DNA from: Oscillospiraceae bacterium | GTDB lineage: Bacteria > Bacillota_A > Clostridia > Oscillospirales > Oscillospiraceae | Direction of reading: 5' to 3' | Assembly: GCA_017936985.1 (NCBI GenBank) | Contig: JAGBEM010000142.1 | Span: forward strand, 1 to 10,735 | DNA length: 10,735 nt | Shown here: one piece after another, positions 7,622 to 10,735 of the stretch | How the letters are laid out: every line of letters starts with the position of its first letter | How positions within the stretch are numbered: the stretch's first letter is position 1 | The notes under the pieces: model-generated | Databases searched by the model: none | What the model was told of the DNA's origin: nothing | What the model saw: only the letters and a program-made list of their open reading frames with translations | Made by a program: the position numbers and the translations under genes

Positions 7622-8581
7622 TCAGAACAGGCCGGTCTCAGTGACCTTCTTGGACAGCTTATTGAAGATCAGCAGCAACGTAATATTCAGAAGATTATTG
7701 AACAGGCCAATGGCTGTGGTGTAGCTGAATTGACCGCCAACGATACCAGCTTGATATGTATAGATGGAAATGATATTGGTGGCTTCGTTGATCAGCGGGC
7801 TGTTCTGACGGAACAGCAGGATCTTGGTATAGCCCAGGCTAAAGACGCTGCCCATACGCATAATGAAGGTGATCATGATGGTGGGCAGGATGGTGGGCAG
7901 GTTGATATGCCACATGGTCTGGGCACGGCTGGCGCCGTCGATACGGGCCGCTTCGATCTGCTCGGGGGGAACAGAGGACAATGCCGATATGTAAAGGATC
8001 GCGCCCCAGCCCAAGCCCTGCCACAGGCCCTGCAGAACATAGATCAATGGGAATGCGTCGTTATCGCCCATGAAATAATAGGGCTCGCCTCCGAAGAGCT
8101 TGATCAGGGCATTGATAGGACCGTGATCCAAGTCCAGCATCAGCAGAACCAGAGAAACAACAACGACCTCGGACAGGAAGTGAGGCATGTAACTGACCAT
8201 CTGGGCGAACTTCTTATACTTGGTGTGGGTAACCTCGTTTAGGAAGAGGGCAAAGATGATGGAGCACGGGAATGTGCACAGGCTCAACAGGGTAATGTTC
8301 AGCGTGTTTTCAATCATTTCCCAGAAGTAGGGGTACTTAAAGAAACGAATGAAATGCTTGAAGCCAACCCAGGGGCTTCCCAGGATGCCCTTACTGGGCT
8401 TGTAGTTTTTGAATGCGATCAAAATGCCGTACATAGGACCGTATTCAAAAATGATAAGGTAGATCAGTGCCGGAAGCAACAGCACATACCACTGCCAGCT
8501 TTCTTTCAGACGCTTGACCGTATAAGCCCATGTTCCGCGCTTGATCGGCTCAAGTCTAACCGGCTGCTTAGTTTTTTGCAT
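7622..8581 (-). CDS. ABC sugar transporter permease (LplB/YtcQ-system, MalF-like)
   Basis: A 319-residue membrane protein, first gene of the transporter operon. Hydrophobic segments lie near 31-47, 94-115, 135-151, 178-200, 230-255 and 285-306. The N-terminal segment WYVLLLPALIYLIIFEYGPMYG followed by IAFKNYKPSKGILGSPWVG is diagnostic for LplB-type permeases. The EAA loop is at about 210-233, EAARIDGASRAQTMWHINLP. The start at 8581 is set by GGGGAGG 7 nt upstream. An in-frame ATG at 8629 would add 16 uncharacteristic residues and has no ribosome binding site. Together with the next permease and the binding protein it makes an importer lacking a cognate ATPase gene here; an MsmX-like shared ATPase is expected elsewhere in the genome. 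Confidence 0.95.
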   Translation of the reverse strand: MQKTKQPVRLEPIKRGTWAYTVKRLKESWQWYVLLLPALIYLIIFEYGPMYGILIAFKNYKPSKGILGSPWVGFKHFIRFFKYPYFWEMIENTLNITLLSLCTFPCSIIFALFLNEVTHTKYKKFAQMVSYMPHFLSEVVVVSLVLLMLDLDHGPINALIKLFGGEPYYFMGDNDAFPLIYVLQGLWQGLGWGAILYISALSSVPPEQIEAARIDGASRAQTMWHINLPTILPTIMITFIMRMGSVFSLGYTKILLFRQNSPLINEATNIISIYTYQAGIVGGQFSYTTAIGLFNNLLNITLLLIFNKLSKKVTETGLF

Positions 8582-8649
8582 TGGATAACCTCCCCAGATT
8601 TGGTCTGCACCGGTATCGAATGATATCAAACTATCCTGTGCATGCCATG

Positions 8650-8678
8650 ATTATAACTGAATTCACCATAATTTTCAA
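8650..8678 (-). promoter_or_regulatory. Sigma-A promoter of the transporter operon
   Basis: On the minus strand TTGAAA (8673-8678) and a perfect TATAAT (8650-8655) are separated by 17 bp. Transcription would start near 8643, leaving a leader of about 62 nt before the first permease ATG. The match is close to consensus and well placed. It suggests substantial basal strength, so control by repression or by limited activator access is possible. Confidence 0.8.
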
Positions 8679-8746
8679 GGTGCAAATTCACAGATTGCGT
8701 ACAAATTTCAAAATTTTTTCACTATTCAAAAACAGAAATTTTACCG

Positions 8747-8786
8747 GTTTTAGTTAATATGCACAAAGGCTGATATTATGTTTTAG
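8747..8786 (-). promoter_or_regulatory. Candidate operator: direct repeat CTAAAAC, 33 bp apart
   Basis: The heptamer CTAAAAC occurs twice on the minus strand (8780-8786 and 8747-8753) with starts 33 bp apart, about three helical turns. It lies 70-110 bp upstream of the operon promoter. The region is very AT-rich, with several TTTTG runs, so chance repeats are possible. The rest of the 8582-8888 gap shows no coding potential apart from the promoter and a hairpin near the regulator's end. Confidence 0.25.
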
Positions 8787-8836
8787 CAAAATCGCCAAAG
8801 TCCAAAAATTTGACAAAAATGGCCCTCTCTACCCTG

Positions 8837-8872
8837 TCCTATCGCCGTCATTTGCGCAATGCGCGGATAGGA
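8837..8872 (-). terminator. Hairpin after the AraC regulator gene
   Basis: TCCTATC and GATAGGA (7 bp) enclose a 22-nt region that itself contains GCGCAATGCGC, able to form an inner hairpin. It starts 17 bp past the regulator stop. No U-tract directly follows; a TTTTT occurs only about 20 nt later. It is a plausible but imperfect terminator separating the regulator from the transporter operon. Confidence 0.4.
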
Positions 8873-8888
8873 ATACCTAGACGAAATT

Positions 8889-9650
8889 CTACTTGGATAA
8901 GCTTTGAAGATACTCCAAGGGTGTTACGCCGTGTATGGCTTTGAAATTTCGGTTGAATGTTCGCACATTGCTGTAGCCACAGGAATAAGCCGCATCTTCC
9001 ACCGAATCACACTGTGCCCGAGCAAGCAGATCTGCGGCATAAGTGATCCTGCGCAGATTTAAATAGTAATTGAACTTCATGCCGGTACGTTCTATGAATA
9101 TCTTTGAAAGATAGCCGTAGTCGTAGGTCAGCATCTGGGCTAAGTTGCGAAGCGTAAACTCCGGATCGGAAAAGTTCTTTTCCACCTGCACGAACATCTT
9201 CTCCAAGAGTTGGCGTCCTTCCATGGGTGCAGGCACAAATGTGATCTGTCCCACAACAGCATCACACATAGTATATAAGAAAGCCTTCTTCGCAAAAATA
9301 CTGCTTTCGTTCGTGATCTTGGACACATCATAGGAAAAACGGAACACATTATTCTGCGGAAGGAACTCAGCGTACTGCACCGCAAAGCTGCCTATCATTT
9401 CCGGTGCAAAGGTACATAAGTGCCACACGCTGCCTGATTGCTCCGGGTAGCTGTGAACCTGATAAGGAAAGATCAGCGCCGCTTCGCCGGAATGAAGCAC
9501 CAGTTCCTTACCAGATACAGTTACAAAAAGCTGACCTGCCTCACTCCACAGCAATTCATAAAAGCTGTGAAGATGCGGACGAAAACTGTCGCTGACTGCC
9601 GGTCTGAGTCGGAAATACGTATTCGGTTTTGGCTGAATCTGATATTTCAC
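8889..9650 (-). CDS. AraC-family transcriptional regulator with cupin-like sensor domain
   Basis: A 253-residue protein of usual AraC/XylS size. The N-terminal half is a cupin-type ligand domain: RPHLHSFYELLW (about 24-35), a GxxxL turn at SGKELVLHSGEAALIFPYQVHSY, then WHLCTF. The C-terminal about 100 residues hold the two helix-turn-helix units: TLRNLAQMLTYDYGYLSKIF (167-186), then SVEDAAYSCGYSNVRTFNRNFK (216-237), ending GVTPLEYL, the family signature. The start is taken as GTG at 9650, 9 nt after AAGGAG. The ATG at 9659 touches the same AAGGAG with no spacer and cannot be served by it. It sits between the transporter operon and the divergent secreted-protein gene, so it likely controls one or both in response to an imported sugar. 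Target assignment is inference. Confidence 0.92.
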   Translation of the reverse strand: MKYQIQPKPNTYFRLRPAVSDSFRPHLHSFYELLWSEAGQLFVTVSGKELVLHSGEAALIFPYQVHSYPEQSGSVWHLCTFAPEMIGSFAVQYAEFLPQNNVFRFSYDVSKITNESSIFAKKAFLYTMCDAVVGQITFVPAPMEGRQLLEKMFVQVEKNFSDPEFTLRNLAQMLTYDYGYLSKIFIERTGMKFNYYLNLRRITYAADLLARAQCDSVEDAAYSCGYSNVRTFNRNFKAIHGVTPLEYLQSLSK

Positions 9651-9659
9651 TCCACACAT

Positions 9660-9675
9660 CTCCTTAAAACAAGGA
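9660..9675 (-). promoter_or_regulatory. Ribosome binding site of the regulator inside a small hairpin
   Basis: The Shine-Dalgarno AAGGAG (9660-9665) forms the 3' arm of a 5-bp stem TCCTT-GTTTT-AAGGA. It therefore supports the GTG start 9 nt downstream and could lower regulator translation by occlusion. The stem is short and its effect is unproven. Confidence 0.45.
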
Positions 9676-9708
9676 CATCCTACAAAGCCGCCCCAGTATT
9701 TACAGCGA

Positions 9709-9717
9709 AGTATATCA
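9709..9717 (-). promoter_or_regulatory. Possible extended -10 promoter of the regulator gene
   Basis: The minus strand reads TGATATACT, an extended -10 element (TGn-TATACT), about 59-67 bp upstream of the GTG start. No good -35 box is seen 17 bp upstream. It is the best candidate on this strand in the divergent gap, but weak. Confidence 0.35.
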
Positions 9718-9760
9718 TACCAAAAAACGTATATGGGACACTAAATGTGATAACTATGAA

Positions 9761-9789
9761 TTTTGTCTGGGATTTTATTACTTTTGTCT
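9761..9789 (+). promoter_or_regulatory. Candidate AraC-type operator: two TTTTGTCT direct repeats 21 bp apart
   Basis: TTTTGTCT occurs at 9761-9768 and again at 9782-9789. The start-to-start spacing is exactly 21 bp, two helical turns. AraC-family proteins bind such paired direct half-sites. The proximal copy abuts the -35 box, the classic position for class II activation. TTTTGTC also appears on the minus strand near 8812-8818, in the transporter promoter gap. The adjacent regulator is the obvious candidate ligand, by inference. Confidence 0.55.
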
Positions 9790-9818
9790 TGTAAGCGATT
9801 TTTGTGCTCTTCTATAAT
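9789..9818 (+). promoter_or_regulatory. Promoter of the secreted-protein gene
   Basis: TTGTAA (9789-9794) and perfect TATAAT (9813-9818) are separated by 18 bp, on the plus strand, 54 bp before the ATG. The poor -35 fits dependence on an activator bound at the adjoining direct repeats. Transcription would start near 9825. Confidence 0.65.
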
Positions 9819-9830
9819 TGTGTATAGAAG
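9809..9830 (+). promoter_or_regulatory. Inverted repeat across the -10 box (candidate repressor operator)
   Basis: CTTCTATA and TATAGAAG form a perfect 8-bp inverted repeat with a 6-bp spacer. It covers the -10 hexamer and the expected start point. This is a standard operator geometry for a dimeric repressor, which would block RNA polymerase. No candidate repressor is encoded in the window. Confidence 0.45.
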
Positions 9831-9847
9831 CAAATTAATCTTGCTTC
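9827..9847 (+). other. 5' stem-loop of the secreted-protein transcript
   Basis: GAAGCAA and TTGCTTC form a perfect 7-bp stem with a 7-nt loop (ATTAATC), located at the predicted 5' end of the mRNA. It shares GAAG with the inverted repeat across the -10 box. Such 5' hairpins often protect messages for abundant secreted proteins; that role is inferred. Confidence 0.4.
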
Positions 9848-9871
9848 AAAAACATGAAAGGATGAATCAAT

Positions 9872-10735
9872 ATGAAAAAACTTATCATCACTCTGATGGC
9901 TCTGGCTGTACTGTTTTCCCTGGCAGTTCCCGCCATGGCTGCGTCTCCCGTCAAAGACTATGCCACCGCTCAGGACGGCGACCTGCTGTACACCGTGAAC
10001 TTCAACGGCGACGAGGCTTTCACCGGCGTTGTTAGCGCCGGCTTCAAGTACCACGACATCACTCCCCTGTCCAACGGTGCTGAGCTGGAAATCAAGGGTA
10101 ACAAGTGGCATGACTACGAGGAAGGCAAGTGGGCAGGCGGCGAACCCATGAACACTGGCAACATCTATGCCGGTGCGATCAATGGCCTGGCTGCAAATGC
10201 CACCACCAAATACACCATGACCTATCAGATTTGGATCAACGAGACCAACGGCGGCCTGAATACCCATGGCGGTGCAGATTGCTATGTTGGTGTCGGCGGT
10301 CTGGTCGAGGACCCCGCTGCTTCCTCCCAGAAGTGGATCAACTTCACCAGTAACTATTTCACCGAGAATGCTGACAACAGAGCATATTCTTTGAGAAGCC
10401 GCTCCGCTAAGCTGAAGGACGCTGAGGGTAATGATGCTGTGGGCGTTTTTGCCGAGACTGTTACCCCTGTCAAGATCGATGGCTACTACACCGTGCGTCT
10501 GACCTTTGATGGCACTACCGCCACTGTTACCGCTTACATCCTGACCAACGGCACCGGCGCAAAGGACTCCGACTGGACCAAATTGACCGCCGCTGGCTAC
10601 AATGTAGGCGATGCAAACAATATGGCTTTCGCCGTTTACTGCCAGAGCAGCGCTCTGCACTGCAAGATCAAGAACGTCAACATCTACAAGGGCCTGGTGA
10701 CCGGCGTTGCTGACACCTCTGCTGGCGACTCCACT
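9872..10735 (+). CDS. Secreted protein with lectin-like beta-sandwich domain (partial at right edge)
   Basis: The frame is open for 288 codons from the ATG at 9872 to the window end, with AAAGG 10 nt upstream. A clear Sec signal peptide (MKKLIITLMALAVLFSLAV) ends in AMA, with predicted cleavage after Ala23. The mature part is rich in Gly, Asn, Thr and aromatic residues and alternates like a beta-sandwich. It begins DLLYTVNFNGDEAFTG and includes TTKYTMTYQIWI, DGYYTVRLTFDGTTATVTAYI and a closing MAFAVYC...CKIKNVNIYKG, the usual pattern of concanavalin/LamG-like glycan-binding domains. There are three Cys in all, two of them near the closing strands. From about residue 277 the sequence becomes linker-like (GVADTSAGDST), suggesting a further region such as a wall-anchor or TM tail outside the window. 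Role inferred: surface or secreted glycan binding. No catalytic motif is recognised. Confidence 0.85.
   Translation, partial: MKKLIITLMALAVLFSLAVPAMAASPVKDYATAQDGDLLYTVNFNGDEAFTGVVSAGFKYHDITPLSNGAELEIKGNKWHDYEEGKWAGGEPMNTGNIYAGAINGLAANATTKYTMTYQIWINETNGGLNTHGGADCYVGVGGLVEDPAASSQKWINFTSNYFTENADNRAYSLRSRSAKLKDAEGNDAVGVFAETVTPVKIDGYYTVRLTFDGTTATVTAYILTNGTGAKDSDWTKLTAAGYNVGDANNMAFAVYCQSSALHCKIKNVNIYKGLVTGVADTSAGDST

Noticed and set aside
9812..10660. Minus-strand frame (282 codons) opposite the secreted-protein gene
   Set aside because: Covers the promoter and whole signal-peptide region of the plus-strand gene, has no start signal, and the plus strand has a convincing Sec signal and ribosome binding site.

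Overview
The window looks like a carbohydrate-uptake locus from a low-to-mid GC member of the Bacillota, most likely an anaerobic gut-type Clostridia (Oscillospirales-like). This placement is inferred from strong AGGAGG-type ribosome binding sites, Gram-positive lipoprotein signals, an LplB/YtcP/YtcQ-type transporter and a secreted protein with an N-terminal Sec signal. It does not come from any marker gene. No rRNA, tRNA, CRISPR array, transposase or phage gene is visible.

Layout, read along the minus strand from right to left. An AraC-family regulator with a cupin-like sensor domain (8889-9650) is followed by an AT-rich gap of about 300 bp. The gap holds a hairpin and a near-consensus sigma-A promoter (TTGAAA, 17 bp, TATAAT). 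Then come two CUT1-type ABC permeases (7622-8581 and 6652-7596), a solute-binding lipoprotein (4758-6503), a lipoprotein metallo-beta-lactamase (MBL)-fold enzyme (2822-4564), a second MBL-fold protein without export signal (1470-2723) and a membrane-anchored sensor regulator (1-1437) that runs off the left edge. All seven genes point the same way. The six after the promoter could form one transcript, with stem-loops in the three larger spacers that probably set relative expression. No ATPase gene is present; in this transporter class an MsmX-like ATPase encoded elsewhere usually serves.

Divergently, on the plus strand at the right edge, a secreted protein with a lectin-like beta-sandwich (9872 to beyond 10735) starts behind a promoter with two notable patterns. 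One is a pair of identical 8-bp direct repeats exactly 21 bp apart abutting the -35 box. The other is an 8-bp inverted repeat across the -10 box.

Working model (inference): the secreted protein binds a glycan. The lipoprotein MBL enzyme, which carries an N-terminal domain resembling the GH20b/alpha-glucuronidase N-terminal fold, acts on it or on a substituent at the cell surface. The binding protein and permeases import the product, and the cytoplasmic MBL paralogue continues processing. The two AraC-type regulators sense an internal ligand and an external ligand. The unusual element is the tandem of ComEC-like MBL-fold proteins (motif THADPDH ... GD ... HHG) embedded in a sugar-transport operon.
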